Below, one piece after another: positions 49,255 through 58,055 of a stretch of DNA of 64,000 nucleotides. Position numbers and translations under genes: made by a program. The DNA comes from a virus. Numbering within the stretch: the stretch's first letter is position 1; each line of letters begins with the position of its first letter. The notes under the pieces are model-generated. The model was not told the DNA's origin, did not search any database, and saw only the letters and a list, made by a program, of their open reading frames with translations. The stretch is from positions 106,005 to 170,004 of IMG/VR virus record IMGVR_UViG_3300028840_003271. One strand, written 5' to 3'.

Positions 49255-50687
49255 TCTAAATCCTTTGGAACACATAAATCGTCTACGGTTTCTTGATGTA
49301 AAAGCTCAAATTTTGTTTTTCCTTCAGTAATACGAGCGTGTTCACCTTTCATAGTACAACTAATATAATCTCCAAACGAGGTTCCTGGTCCATGACGACT
49401 TTTCAATACTACCATTTTTTTATTACCTGCTTTTACTCCATCTGCTGCAATTTCGTCTTCGGACTTGTCTTTGAAAATGGTTAGATTTGAACATAACCAC
49501 ACCACTCTATCTGAACCACTTATTACATCCGTACTTTCTTTACCAATACCGTCTCGATTAAGTTGGATAAACGCAAGTATTGGAATATTATATCGAACAG
49601 CAAAGTTATGTAATGTTGTCATCATAAAACCTAAAACTTGATATTCTTTTAGGTCTTTAGACAGGTCGTTGGTGTTCATAAGTTTGAGATAGTCATACAC
49701 AATTAAACAATTTTTTGCTATATTTTTGTTTTGAAAACCAACCGATTTAATCAACCATCGTCTCATAAGGGCAATTTGGTCTTCAAAAGGTTTTCCAGAA
49801 ATACTTTCGTGAAAATATGGAACCGATTTTAATTGTTCTGCTGATTTTGTGACTTGCAATTTGAGTTCTGGAGATTTTCCAAATTTACCCGTTTCGATAT
49901 TAAATATGTTTATTTGATTTATCATAGCAAGAAGACGATGAATATGGTCTTCTTTAGTCATTTCTGTATCTAAAAATAATACTGGTATGTTAAGTTGAGA
50001 AGCAATGTGATAACCCATATTTTGTCCTAATGTGGATTTACCAACACCACTACGACTACCAATTATATTTACGGTTGCTGGTCGTAAACCTCCACCGATT
50101 GTTTGGTCATATGCTGGAAAATTCGTAGATAAACCAACTTGTTCTACAGGATTATTGCTTAAATAATTTACATAATCTACTAAATCTTTTCCAACGGGTG
50201 TAATATCTTTTTCTGTATCGTGTAATAAAGAAGTAAAGTCAAATATAGCATCTTCAGCAATACTTAAAATTTGGGTAATACTTTCATTACCTTTAATTTC
50301 AGTAAGTTTGTCTTGAGCAGAACCAAGTTGTTGATGAAGAAGTTTACTTACTTCAAGTTTACGAATTTGAGCGGCAAATCGTCGAACATTTTCAATATTG
50401 ATGGGTAATTGATAAAGTGTTTTAATGTATTTAATATTCGATGGTTTTTGTAAAATCTGTAAACCTAATTGTTCTGCTATTGCTAACAATGATGCTAATT
50501 CAACCTGTGAAGTAGTCGTATCTTCAATAATATGTGATATACATTGATAAATTAGTGTGTTGATTTCGTCAGTGAAAGTGCTTGGTTGTAATAAATCTAC
50601 AACATCAAAATATGTTTGGTTGCCATATTGACACAATCCTGCTAATACTGCTCGTTCTAATGATGTATTTGAAAAAGCTATACTCAC
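49242..50687 (-). CDS. dnaB: DnaB-type replicative helicase, 481 aa
   Basis: Start GTG 50687 preceded by AGGAAGTAGTA. The N-terminal part has the DnaB domain (LERAVLAGLCQYGN, LLQPSTFTDEINTLIYQCIS). The RecA-like motor begins at VGLSTNFPAYDQTIGGGLRP; Walker A is GSRSGVGKST (210-219), Walker B-like LIVYDYLKLM, and SRHGPGTS near the end supplies the arginine-finger region. It loads on and unwinds DNA at forks together with the primase next to it. Stop overlaps the primase start. Confidence 0.9.
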   Translation of the reverse strand: MSIAFSNTSLERAVLAGLCQYGNQTYFDVVDLLQPSTFTDEINTLIYQCISHIIEDTTTSQVELASLLAIAEQLGLQILQKPSNIKYIKTLYQLPINIENVRRFAAQIRKLEVSKLLHQQLGSAQDKLTEIKGNESITQILSIAEDAIFDFTSLLHDTEKDITPVGKDLVDYVNYLSNNPVEQVGLSTNFPAYDQTIGGGLRPATVNIIGSRSGVGKSTLGQNMGYHIASQLNIPVLFLDTEMTKEDHIHRLLAMINQINIFNIETGKFGKSPELKLQVTKSAEQLKSVPYFHESISGKPFEDQIALMRRWLIKSVGFQNKNIAKNCLIVYDYLKLMNTNDLSKDLKEYQVLGFMMTTLHNFAVRYNIPILAFIQLNRDGIGKESTDVISGSDRVVWLCSNLTIFKDKSEDEIAADGVKAGNKKMVVLKSRHGPGTSFGDYISCTMKGEHARITEGKTKFELLHQETVDDLCVPKDLECPI

Positions 50688-50689
50688 TA

Positions 50690-51127
50690 CTACTTCCTAT
50701 TTAGTATACAACGATTACATCGAAATTTTGATGATTCATTACCATCTGTTGGAGGTATTAATTCAGGAGAAACTTCAAATTCTCGATTACATCCTACACA
50801 TCGTACCTTGACTAATGCTAATGGTCGATTTCTTTCACTTGGTATCCGATCTTTCCATAGTTTTTTATCAATTTCTGTATCTTCTTTATGCATACTTGCT
50901 TCTGGCATCGAAAAAAATCTATTCCAATCGTCTTTACCATTATTTTGTTGTGACGACGTGGAAGCATTTTCTTTTTCTTTTGTTGACTGTTTAGTTTTTC
51001 TTGGTCGTCCACGTTTTCTTTTTGGTTTAGGTTGTTCCAATCCTTCTTGTAGAACTTGTGCTGCTGTTTGTAATGCCATAATAGCATTTTGAAGTTGTTC
51101 TTGTGTTAACATAATTGGTCTATCCAT
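50690..51127 (-). CDS. AT-hook and zinc-ribbon protein, 145 aa
   Basis: ATG 51127 overlaps the upstream nuclease gene by 22 bases. KRKRGRPRKTKQ is an AT-hook minor-groove binding motif (about 37-48). A polar linker follows. The C-terminal part has VRCVGCNREFE and FRCNRCILN, a zinc ribbon. AT-hook plus zinc ribbon next to helicase suggests a DNA-binding accessory, perhaps an origin or loader function, but no family is recognised. Two bases separate it from the helicase start. Confidence 0.55.
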   Translation of the reverse strand: MDRPIMLTQEQLQNAIMALQTAAQVLQEGLEQPKPKRKRGRPRKTKQSTKEKENASTSSQQNNGKDDWNRFFSMPEASMHKEDTEIDKKLWKDRIPSERNRPLALVKVRCVGCNREFEVSPELIPPTDGNESSKFRCNRCILNRK

Positions 51128-51498
51128 TTATCAGTTGGTTTACGAGTATCAATACATATTAATATTATATTATTTATGTCACACCATTGAGATTTAAGTT
51201 CATCTCTTTTTTTTGATGCTAAAAATCCTAAACGAGTATTATGAAAATGAGGAATGTATTTATAGTGTTGTTCACCCTGAACTTCAATTGCAGTTTTTAT
51301 AAGAGGAAGAAAAAAGTCAAAATATAATGTAGTATACGGTCTTGGTTTGAATGATACTTCTTCTAAAATTTGAAGTGTTGGATACTGTGTTTGTAAGATT
51401 AGTTTAACTTTACGATGATTTATTGATGAATGTTCAAGGTTTTTAGAACCTTTTGGTATCCATTTTACAAAACGCCCTGTTAAATCTTCAACTATCAT
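51106..51498 (-). CDS. Vsr/EDxHD-like nuclease, 130 aa
   Basis: ATG 51498 overlaps the recA stop (ATGA). The core YTTLYFDFFLPLIKTAIEV with GEQHYKYIPH carries Asp61, Glu72 and His78, in the same order and spacing as the EDxHD nuclease at 26691-27437, followed by FLASKKRDELKSQWC (Asp99) and IILICIDTRK. A GTGTATAAT-like box (51531-51540) lies 33 bases before the start but within the recA coding region. Its place between recA and the AT-hook protein suggests a recombination or resolution enzyme instead of a mobile element. Confidence 0.55.
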   Translation of the reverse strand: MIVEDLTGRFVKWIPKGSKNLEHSSINHRKVKLILQTQYPTLQILEEVSFKPRPYTTLYFDFFLPLIKTAIEVQGEQHYKYIPHFHNTRLGFLASKKRDELKSQWCDINNIILICIDTRKPTDKWIDQLC

Positions 51499-52508
51499 AC
51501 AAGTATTTTTCTCAGTTGAGAGTAAAGAGAATTATACACTTCTGGATTTTCTAATAAATAAGCACGAACTTTTTCTGTACCTTGACATTTTTCTCCAGAA
51601 GGTAGTGTGTACCAACCAGCACCACCTTTGGGTAATATACCTAAGTCGGTACAGACATTAATAAGTTCAGTTTCTTTATCAATACCATATCCATATCTAA
51701 ACTTGGATGTAAATTTTCCTCCAGGAGGACAGTTTAATGCTGACGTTGGGCATTCCCAATGAATATCTTGACCAATTTGATTTTCTCCTACTTTCCACGG
51801 AGTAAAATGTGTTGCTCTTAATTTAACATCTGCTTGATATTGAATTTTTTGACCAGACGCCTCCATCCATTGAGTATAACCCTGTCCTTGATTAGCAATA
51901 ACATGTGTTATACCGATAACTACACATTTATTAATTGGGGTTACATTACATATTCTTCGACAAAATCTTGCTAATAACATAGGAGCATCTGCTCGATAAC
52001 GATCTCCAATATCGGCTTTCATTTCTCCTTCTGTACAAAGTGCTGAAAATGAATCGATAATAAATATATCACCAGGTTTGGTATGAATTAATTGTTCGAC
52101 TATAGCAATATATTCTTCTGCTGTTAAAATATTACCTGGTGTAGATTGAATAATACTAAATCGTGTTGGATCAAGATTTAAATGGTGAATTCCTTCAAGG
52201 TCTCGTTTTTTGAGACGACCTTCAATATTAGCATAATATACATGACGACCTTCTTTTCTCCCTAAATTACAAGCATATTCAATATCTTGAGCAGTTCCAG
52301 CAAAATCTAAAGCGGTAGCAGTTTTACCAGTTTTGAATTTGCCGGTTAAAATAAAAAAACTACCTTCTGGTATGCCTCCAGTAATCATATCTAAACCAGG
52401 ACTTAAAGGTATTATGACTGGTTGACTATCAATAATTTTATTGCTTGACGATAAATGCTGATTAACATCAAGCTTTGGTTTTTTAGGTTTCTGTTCGTCA
52501 GTTGTCAT
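51495..52508 (-). CDS. recA: RecA-family recombinase, 337 aa
   Basis: ATG 52508 overlaps the upstream stop (ATGA). Walker A is TGKFKTGKTA (about 55-64); Walker B-like DIFIIDSFSALC; CVVIGITHVIANQGQG is the loop region with the signature H; the rest (CPTSALNCPPGGKFTSKFRY, GWYTLPSGEKCQG) gives the C-terminal part of the RecA core. The N-terminal oligomerisation helix is short, as in phage UvsX-like proteins. It would form filaments for recombination-dependent replication and works with the nucleases and SSB nearby. Confidence 0.9.
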   Translation of the reverse strand: MTTDEQKPKKPKLDVNQHLSSSNKIIDSQPVIIPLSPGLDMITGGIPEGSFFILTGKFKTGKTATALDFAGTAQDIEYACNLGRKEGRHVYYANIEGRLKKRDLEGIHHLNLDPTRFSIIQSTPGNILTAEEYIAIVEQLIHTKPGDIFIIDSFSALCTEGEMKADIGDRYRADAPMLLARFCRRICNVTPINKCVVIGITHVIANQGQGYTQWMEASGQKIQYQADVKLRATHFTPWKVGENQIGQDIHWECPTSALNCPPGGKFTSKFRYGYGIDKETELINVCTDLGILPKGGAGWYTLPSGEKCQGTEKVRAYLLENPEVYNSLYSQLRKILV

Positions 52509-52945
52509 TTGTCGTTTTTTTCTGCCTGTTTGAGTATATCAATAAGATTTATAGGAGTTTGTTTAGATCGTGGAACAGAATTTGTTGAACGATTAATTAC
52601 AGTATTGGAAACAGAAGTTTTTGTATTAATTTTTTGTTGTTCTGCTTCAACCATATTGAGAAACCGTTCAGTAAAAATAGAATATGAATTTTGCCAAGGT
52701 TTTGATTGGATCACATTTAGTATTGCTTGTGAGTCAAATTGTTTTAAGAGTTTAGAAATTTGTCGTAAATTTTTTCGATAAAAGTTGGACCATCGAGGTA
52801 TTTTCCAAAATTGAATTGGTAATACTTGTTTATCAAAACTTGCTTTGTGTTCACAAATAAGTTCATTAATATATTGAGCAAAAGTAATTTCTTTATTTGG
52901 TGTTGCTGAATATTTTGAATAATACTTATTCTTATTATTACTCAT
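52505..52945 (-). CDS. Hypothetical helical protein, 146 aa
   Basis: ATG 52945 overlaps the upstream gene by 8 bases. The protein is basic and helical (LPIQFWKIPRWSNFYRKNLR, ISKLLKQFDSQAILNVIQSK) with a Ser/Asn/Thr-rich C-terminal tail. It directly precedes recA in the operon, so it may be a mediator of recombination or DNA binding. No family recognised. Confidence 0.45.
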   Translation of the reverse strand: MSNNKNKYYSKYSATPNKEITFAQYINELICEHKASFDKQVLPIQFWKIPRWSNFYRKNLRQISKLLKQFDSQAILNVIQSKPWQNSYSIFTERFLNMVEAEQQKINTKTSVSNTVINRSTNSVPRSKQTPINLIDILKQAEKNDK

Positions 52946-53504
52946 ATTTTTTCTCTCGAATATTGAAAATATTACCTTTTAAAGATCTAGGAAGACCATT
53001 AGGAGTTGTATCTGATGCTTCTACTTTTTCAGATGCGGCTTGTGTCATAATTGCTACATTACCTTTACCTCCTCCGGTTGTATGCACCATCATATCACCA
53101 GCAGTACGACATGCCATTGCCCATACAACCAAAGTATCTTTATCCATAGGTGTACCATTTTGTTTAATTGCACGAGCAATAAGAATTCCAATTTTATCTT
53201 GTGGTACATTTTGTAAAGCTAATTCTTTAGAAGCGTCTTCCTTAATTTTAGCAAAAGAAGTTAGTTCTTTCTTTTGTTTAGATAATTTTTTAACTTCCTT
53301 TTTTAATTTTTTGTTTTCTTCTGCTTGTACTAGTTGTAATTTTGTTACCTGTTCGTGAATTTTATCAAGTTCACCCTCAACATATTTTTTAATTGTGGAT
53401 TGTGTACGACCAAGTTCTTGTGATATTTCTTCAATACTTTTCTTTTGATGCAACATGCCCTGTATAGCATATTTTTCTGTATTAGTTAATCTACCTTTTG
53501 CCAT
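52938..53504 (-). CDS. Helix-turn-helix and coiled-coil DNA-binding protein, 188 aa
   Basis: ATG 53504 follows TGGGAGAATAAAA. LTNTEKYAIQGMLHQKKSIE and EISQELGRTQSTIKKYVEGE form a helix-turn-helix of the resolvase/sigma region 4 style. A basic coiled coil follows (KKLKKEVKKLSKQKKELTSF, residues about 60-85). The C-terminal part has IGILIARAIKQNG and VVWAMACRTAGDMM. It could be a transcription regulator or a replication-operon control protein. It precedes the annealing-like and recA genes. Confidence 0.6.
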   Translation of the reverse strand: MAKGRLTNTEKYAIQGMLHQKKSIEEISQELGRTQSTIKKYVEGELDKIHEQVTKLQLVQAEENKKLKKEVKKLSKQKKELTSFAKIKEDASKELALQNVPQDKIGILIARAIKQNGTPMDKDTLVVWAMACRTAGDMMVHTTGGGKGNVAIMTQAASEKVEASDTTPNGLPRSLKGNIFNIREKKYE

Positions 53505-53506
53505 TT

Positions 53507-53971
53507 TTATTCTCCCATATTTCTTTGTGCGATTGAATATAATACTGGTTTACGAGTTTTTAGAAATTCAATATACTTCTCAAACACGGATTCTGGAACC
53601 GATTTGAATTTCCAAAGAGCAATGTTTGACCGTGTAACATTACTATGTCGAATATTAAGATCTGCTTTTAACGGATTATAAAGTTTATTATTTCTATCAC
53701 ATTTAATGTAATAGGTAACTTGATTATTATATCTCACTTTTTTGGCATAAGCATGAATTGAGCGTTCTGCTGAACGAATTTTACCAGTTCGCTTATCTAT
53801 ATCATCGTCTAATGCCGGATAGCCTTCCAAGTTAGGATATCCTTCTGTGTCAATATTGATTGTGTGTTCACCGAGAATAGTAAATACTAAAGTATAATTA
53901 GGTAATATTTCTTCTTTTGGATGTGAAGTACAAATTGAATTTTCTATTTCTTGAGAAGTAAATCTATTCAT
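53507..53971 (-). CDS. Hypothetical protein, 154 aa
   Basis: ATG 53971 overlaps the upstream gene by 8 bases. A basic alpha/beta protein with LVFTILGEHTINIDTEGYPN and YHIKCDRNNKLYNP-like sections (N-K-L-Y-N-P around residue 95) and a C-terminal helix FEKYIEFLKTRKPVLYSIAQ. No motif points to a function. It lies just downstream of the small protein genes that follow the reductase. Confidence 0.45.
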   Translation of the reverse strand: MNRFTSQEIENSICTSHPKEEILPNYTLVFTILGEHTINIDTEGYPNLEGYPALDDDIDKRTGKIRSAERSIHAYAKKVRYNNQVTYYIKCDRNNKLYNPLKADLNIRHSNVTRSNIALWKFKSVPESVFEKYIEFLKTRKPVLYSIAQRNMGE

Positions 53972-54179
53972 GCTTTTTCTCCAGTTGTTTTAGGTCATTT
54001 AGAAAATCTTTGACTTTTTGTTGACATTCATCAAGATTTTTACCTTTTAGAATAATATTTGTGCTTAAATGTTTGGTAGGTATACCTGTTACACGACCAT
54101 CACGCAGTCGTTCCATAATATCAATTTTTACTACTCCTACGGCACTATGAGGAGCATTAGGATTTTTATTTTTTGACAT
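53964..54179 (-). CDS. Hypothetical protein, 71 aa
   Basis: ATG 54179 overlaps the upstream gene by 14 bases. The short product has AVGVVKIDIMERLRDGRVTG, then STNIILKGKNLDECQQKVKD, a charged helix, resembling a small regulatory or adaptor protein. It lacks cysteines. No known family. Coupled translation with its neighbours is likely. Confidence 0.45.
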   Translation of the reverse strand: MSKNKNPNAPHSAVGVVKIDIMERLRDGRVTGIPTKHLSTNIILKGKNLDECQQKVKDFLNDLKQLEKKHE

Positions 54180-54561
54180 TTATTTTTCTCTTGGGTTTTA
54201 TTCTATCTTTACCTTTAACTATTCGTTCACAGAATTTTTCTGGATCTCTTTTTCTTCTCTTTATTCCTGAAGGCAGGTCTCGTTCTGGTGTTTTAAAGAG
54301 ATATTCATTATGTTTATATGCTAAAGCCCTTTTTTCGTCATCACTCATTCTTGATGAATTTCGTTCAGCTAAATGTCCTAATTTAATTTCGTTATCGCTT
54401 TTGATGACTGAAGATGTTGTTGTGGATAAATCGGTTTGATAATCTCGTTGGGTTTTTTGTCCACATTCTGGACATTGTTGGTTATCGGTGTAATCACACA
54501 TTAACATATAAAGTTCATATGAATGATTACAGTGAGGACAATAAAAACTATAGGTCGGCAT
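54166..54561 (-). CDS. FmdB/zinc-ribbon regulatory-type protein, 131 aa
   Basis: ATG 54561 stands just after the reductase gene (38 bases). MPTYSFYCPHCNHSYELYML followed by QCPECGQKTQRDYQ is the two-C-x-x-C zinc ribbon of the FmdB family (MPxYxYxCxxC start). A charged C-terminal region (KRRKRDPEKFCERIVKGKDR) follows. FmdB-type proteins are small putative regulators of unknown mechanism; in phages they often accompany structural or regulatory genes. Confidence 0.65.
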   Translation of the reverse strand: MPTYSFYCPHCNHSYELYMLMCDYTDNQQCPECGQKTQRDYQTDLSTTTSSVIKSDNEIKLGHLAERNSSRMSDDEKRALAYKHNEYLFKTPERDLPSGIKRRKRDPEKFCERIVKGKDRIKPKRKINVKK

Positions 54562-54599
54562 GATATATTACACCTTTTTCCACAAAAAATATATAATAT

Positions 54600-57500
54600 T
54601 TAAATTAAACACGCTCCACCTGAACAGGTTGGTTCGTTTTCAAAATGTGTGTTATCCGTTTCTTCAACCATTTTTGTATAATCAACCGGTTTAAGATTGG
54701 ATTGTAATTCACAATAAAGTTTCCAATTATAAACATCTTTCATACAATATGTAAGTTGACGAATATCATTATCGACAAATTTTTTAGCAAATTTTACCAT
54801 GTCATCATAAAATTCAAGCTGTAAAACAGATTTTCTAGCTTTTCGTCTGTCTTTAAGTGTAAGTTTTTCTGCTTCTTCTCTTTGTGTATCAATAAGACAA
54901 AAGTCACACGCTTGCCATAAATTGTTGTCAAAAGCTCTTAATGCTCTTTCAATAAGTCCACTTGTCCAGATAGCATAGTTTCCGTATTTTGATACAATTT
55001 CGTGTGACATGAGAACTGTAGTATATGGTGCTTGTGGATAATCCAAATCTCCTTTTTCAGAAATAAAAGAAAGTCCAACAAAATGTCGTCTATTTTTATA
55101 AATAAAATCTATTATTTCATCCCATTCATCATCTTGTACAAATATTGTATTACTTACACTATGATTCAACCATGGTTTCAAACACAAATCGATATTTTTA
55201 CCTGAATTTATCCAATTTTGTTGAGTATTTTTGACACATTCCAACATAGATAATGCTGAAAAATTATATTTAGTTTTTGAACCAGCAGGAACTTCAATAG
55301 GAAAAATAATATTTTCATCTGTTGAATTCGATGACCAAATTGAAGTTTCTACAGCCCAAGGGTTGTTTCTTTTGAAATGTTGATAAGGAATTTCTGTAAT
55401 ATTGTTTTGTACCCGTCTTAAATATCTTTTTGCATGATGTGGATGAATACCAGACGACGTACTACACAATAGGGAGGCTGTACCGGATGGTTTAATGGCA
55501 GTACAGCGTGCTGCTGAATTTATTCCAATTTTAGTAGCAAAGTCTCTGTTAGTTTTTTGAATTAACTTTGCTGCTTTTTTTTGTATTGATGAGTTAAGAG
55601 TAATTTCACTTTTTTCCATCATGCCGGTCATTGACACACCTAATAATGCTTCTTTTTCAACTATTTTTTGTGTAGGATTTTTGAGATAAGAAAAGTCTGT
55701 TAAACCAGCTTGTAGAGTTCCAATAATAGTGGCAGCTTTACATCTTTCATAAAAATCTTCTTCGTTTTCAAGATTACCACAGTTTATTGTTGATAAATTA
55801 CAAAATGACCACCCAGAAGTTGAAGTTTCATCGTCATGGGCATAAAGTGCAATTTCTCCACAATTTGCTACATGACAACCGTGTGTCCAATATGAATGTG
55901 ACACATCTGCTGTTGTTAAATCATAAACGTCGTCCATACCAATAAATTCTTTGCTAATTATATCATATGTAGTTTTACTACGACACGACTTAATATTAAG
56001 AATTTTATTAAGTTTGTCTTGTTTGTATTTTTGAATAAAACCTATATATTTAGCAAATATTTTTCTGTCTGTAGAAATGTTTAAATCGTAACTTTTTTTA
56101 CATGGATAACATCCGTTTTGAAATTTTACCATACAACCTTTATTTGTAGTAAAATATGACTTTATACCTATACTTGATAACATTAATTGAACATTTTCAA
56201 TAATATTTTTTGATGCTGATTTTAAGGTAATACGATTACCACAAATACTACCATTTGCTGAAAACAATCCTCTTAAAAACGAAGCCACTTCTTCAGCATT
56301 ACCCTCAATATATCTCTTGGGTATAGAGCGTTCGTATGTTAATGGTAATTCTGAATATAGAATATTTGTTTGAATTGTATAAGCGTGTGTGCTAATACCA
56401 GGTCTATGTTTAATAATATATTTTGATACTTCGTCGGTAAAATAGTCTTTATCTTTTTGACCAATACATAAATATACTAAATTATTAGATGCTTTATGAA
56501 CCGAACCATCTCCTAATACTAAACCGTCCATTACATATTGTTGATTTAAAAATAATGAATCGTTGTTTGGTCCAGTAATAATATCAATACTTTCGGCTTG
56601 GTCTACTTCTATTTTTTCTTTATTAGTTAAAACTTTATGATGAGCAGTTCCATAAAAGACACTTGCTGTAGTATTATATTTATAAATTGATTGAATACCC
56701 TTATGGGTTTTATTGGTTACTGTTGTCCAATTTTTACCAGTCCATATTAAATCTCCAATATTTATATTATCAATTTGTTGTAATCCTTCTGGAGTAAGAA
56801 TATAAGCCCATCCTGGCTGACAGGGATTAATAAGTGCTTCTTTATCGTCTGCAAATATAAATCCGGGCTCGCCATATTCACGAATATTTTCAAAAATTTG
56901 CTTGAATGTTTTTTTGTCTATTTCTTTTCTCAATAAAATTACCGAATTATTTGCTCGTGCTCTTTGTGGATTTTCTTGAAGCCAATTTCCTGTTTTGCAT
57001 TTCATCATTTCTTTATCGTCTAATGAAAATAATGCTATACACGAAGATCGACGAACTCCACCACTTAGAACGGCATCGGAAATGTAACATATCAGGTCGT
57101 GAGCGTCGATAGGTTTTAATCTCTCCTGTCCGTCTTTGATGCACCTATCCAACAGAGCACGTATTTTATTATGGGCTCGTTTTAAAGGTTCTGGACCTGG
57201 AGCACGTCCTGATGACGAGCTTAAATAAGCACCTTCTGGACGAATTTTACTATAATTGAATTCAACATATTGTCCAGCAGGTGATAAATATGACGAGACT
57301 AATTTACCAATTGAATCAGACCATCCTTCAATAGTATCTGGAATAATAAATTGTTCAGCACTTTTCCAACCATATTTATTTTTTACTCCGTAAACAGCAT
57401 CTTGATTAAATTTTGGTAATTGATTAATGTGTTGAAATTGAACACTGTAGCCCACTCCTGCTCCACACAACAAAACATACATACATTCTTGAAAAAAATC

Positions 57501-57791
57501 GAGACGATTTACATACGATCCTGAACAATTGTACGATCTAACATTTTTCTTTAGTACTGGTTTACCACCAAATTGTAGTAATCTTTGACTACCTAATACC
57601 TTTTTCTCTAACATAAAATCATAAGCCCAATTTATTTCGTCGTCCACATTCTTGTCTTTATATTTTTCCAACATCATATTTTTTACACGATCTACTGCTT
57701 CTTGCCAAGTTTCTCTGCGTTTTTGATCTGGTAACCAACGAGCATATTTTGATACGAACGTATATTTTTGAAGTTCCTTGAGTGCCGTCAT
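54600..57791 (-). CDS. nrdJ: Class II (adenosylcobalamin-dependent) ribonucleotide reductase with intein, 1063 aa precursor
   Basis: ATG 57791. The reductase resembles the monomeric RTPR type: SYNCSGSYV (Cys89, redox), LLCGAGVGYSVQF, SSSSGRAPGPEP (about 191-202), and after splicing NPCGEIAL (thiyl Cys644) and GWSFCNLSTINC (Cys664, redox partner). The C-terminus CSGGACLI (Cys1056 and Cys1061) is the swinging pair that is re-reduced by thioredoxin. An intein (residues 324-643) interrupts just before the thiyl cysteine. After removal, about 743 aa. It supplies dNTPs without oxygen but needs host B12. Followed by a FmdB-like gene 38 bases on. Confidence 0.9.
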   Translation of the reverse strand: MTALKELQKYTFVSKYARWLPDQKRRETWQEAVDRVKNMMLEKYKDKNVDDEINWAYDFMLEKKVLGSQRLLQFGGKPVLKKNVRSYNCSGSYVNRLDFFQECMYVLLCGAGVGYSVQFQHINQLPKFNQDAVYGVKNKYGWKSAEQFIIPDTIEGWSDSIGKLVSSYLSPAGQYVEFNYSKIRPEGAYLSSSSGRAPGPEPLKRAHNKIRALLDRCIKDGQERLKPIDAHDLICYISDAVLSGGVRRSSCIALFSLDDKEMMKCKTGNWLQENPQRARANNSVILLRKEIDKKTFKQIFENIREYGEPGFIFADDKEALINPCQPGWAYILTPEGLQQIDNINIGDLIWTGKNWTTVTNKTHKGIQSIYKYNTTASVFYGTAHHKVLTNKEKIEVDQAESIDIITGPNNDSLFLNQQYVMDGLVLGDGSVHKASNNLVYLCIGQKDKDYFTDEVSKYIIKHRPGISTHAYTIQTNILYSELPLTYERSIPKRYIEGNAEEVASFLRGLFSANGSICGNRITLKSASKNIIENVQLMLSSIGIKSYFTTNKGCMVKFQNGCYPCKKSYDLNISTDRKIFAKYIGFIQKYKQDKLNKILNIKSCRSKTTYDIISKEFIGMDDVYDLTTADVSHSYWTHGCHVANCGEIALYAHDDETSTSGWSFCNLSTINCGNLENEEDFYERCKAATIIGTLQAGLTDFSYLKNPTQKIVEKEALLGVSMTGMMEKSEITLNSSIQKKAAKLIQKTNRDFATKIGINSAARCTAIKPSGTASLLCSTSSGIHPHHAKRYLRRVQNNITEIPYQHFKRNNPWAVETSIWSSNSTDENIIFPIEVPAGSKTKYNFSALSMLECVKNTQQNWINSGKNIDLCLKPWLNHSVSNTIFVQDDEWDEIIDFIYKNRRHFVGLSFISEKGDLDYPQAPYTTVLMSHEIVSKYGNYAIWTSGLIERALRAFDNNLWQACDFCLIDTQREEAEKLTLKDRRKARKSVLQLEFYDDMVKFAKKFVDNDIRQLTYCMKDVYNWKLYCELQSNLKPVDYTKMVEETDNTHFENEPTCSGGACLI
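55863..56822 (-). mobile_element. Intein (320 aa) with LAGLIDADG motifs inside the reductase
   Basis: Residues 324-643. Block A starts with Cys324 (CQPGWAYILTPEGL), block B is YGTAHHKVLT (T-x-x-H), endonuclease motifs are MDGLVLGDG (421-429) and LRGLFSANG (506-514, where the catalytic Asp is Asn), block F DDVYDLTTADVSHSYW and the end GCHVAN before Cys644. Location next to the active-site cysteine of the reductase is a familiar intein site. The Asn in the second motif suggests a weakened homing nuclease. Confidence 0.9.
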
Positions 57792-57794
57792 GAG

Positions 57795-58055
57795 TTATTG
57801 ATCCGTTTTATCTTTGTTTTCAGTATTCCTATACATTTTGCTAACAATTTTTTCTGCTTCTTTTGCATCTGGTACGCGGGACTTTTTTCGTCGTTTGGGT
57901 TTACCTTGATTACGATACCAAAAACTTGCTAATTTTTCTGCTGAATTTGTTTTGTATGTTCTTTTTTGAGGAGTTGGATTTCCTGAAGCATCTTTGGCAG
58001 ATAAAGTAATTTCAAATGAACAGCTTGGTTCTGATTCTTTTTGGTTTTTTGTCAT
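57795..58055 (-). CDS. Small basic protein, 86 aa
   Basis: ATG 58055 overlaps the deaminase stop (ATGA). Residues 1-50 form a beta-type section (FEITLSAKDASGNPTPQKRT); the rest is basic (YRNQGKPKRRKKSRVPDAKE) and helical. Probably nucleic-acid binding; no named family. It lies between the reductase and the dCMP deaminase, both in dNTP supply. Confidence 0.5.
   Translation of the reverse strand: MTKNQKESEPSCSFEITLSAKDASGNPTPQKRTYKTNSAEKLASFWYRNQGKPKRRKKSRVPDAKEAEKIVSKMYRNTENKDKTDQ

Noticed and set aside
51531-51540. AGTGTATAAT box inside the end of recA
   Set aside because: It is 33 bases before the next gene, so tempting, but it is fully coding (Val-Tyr-Asn) and outside the structural set. 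Left as unproven.
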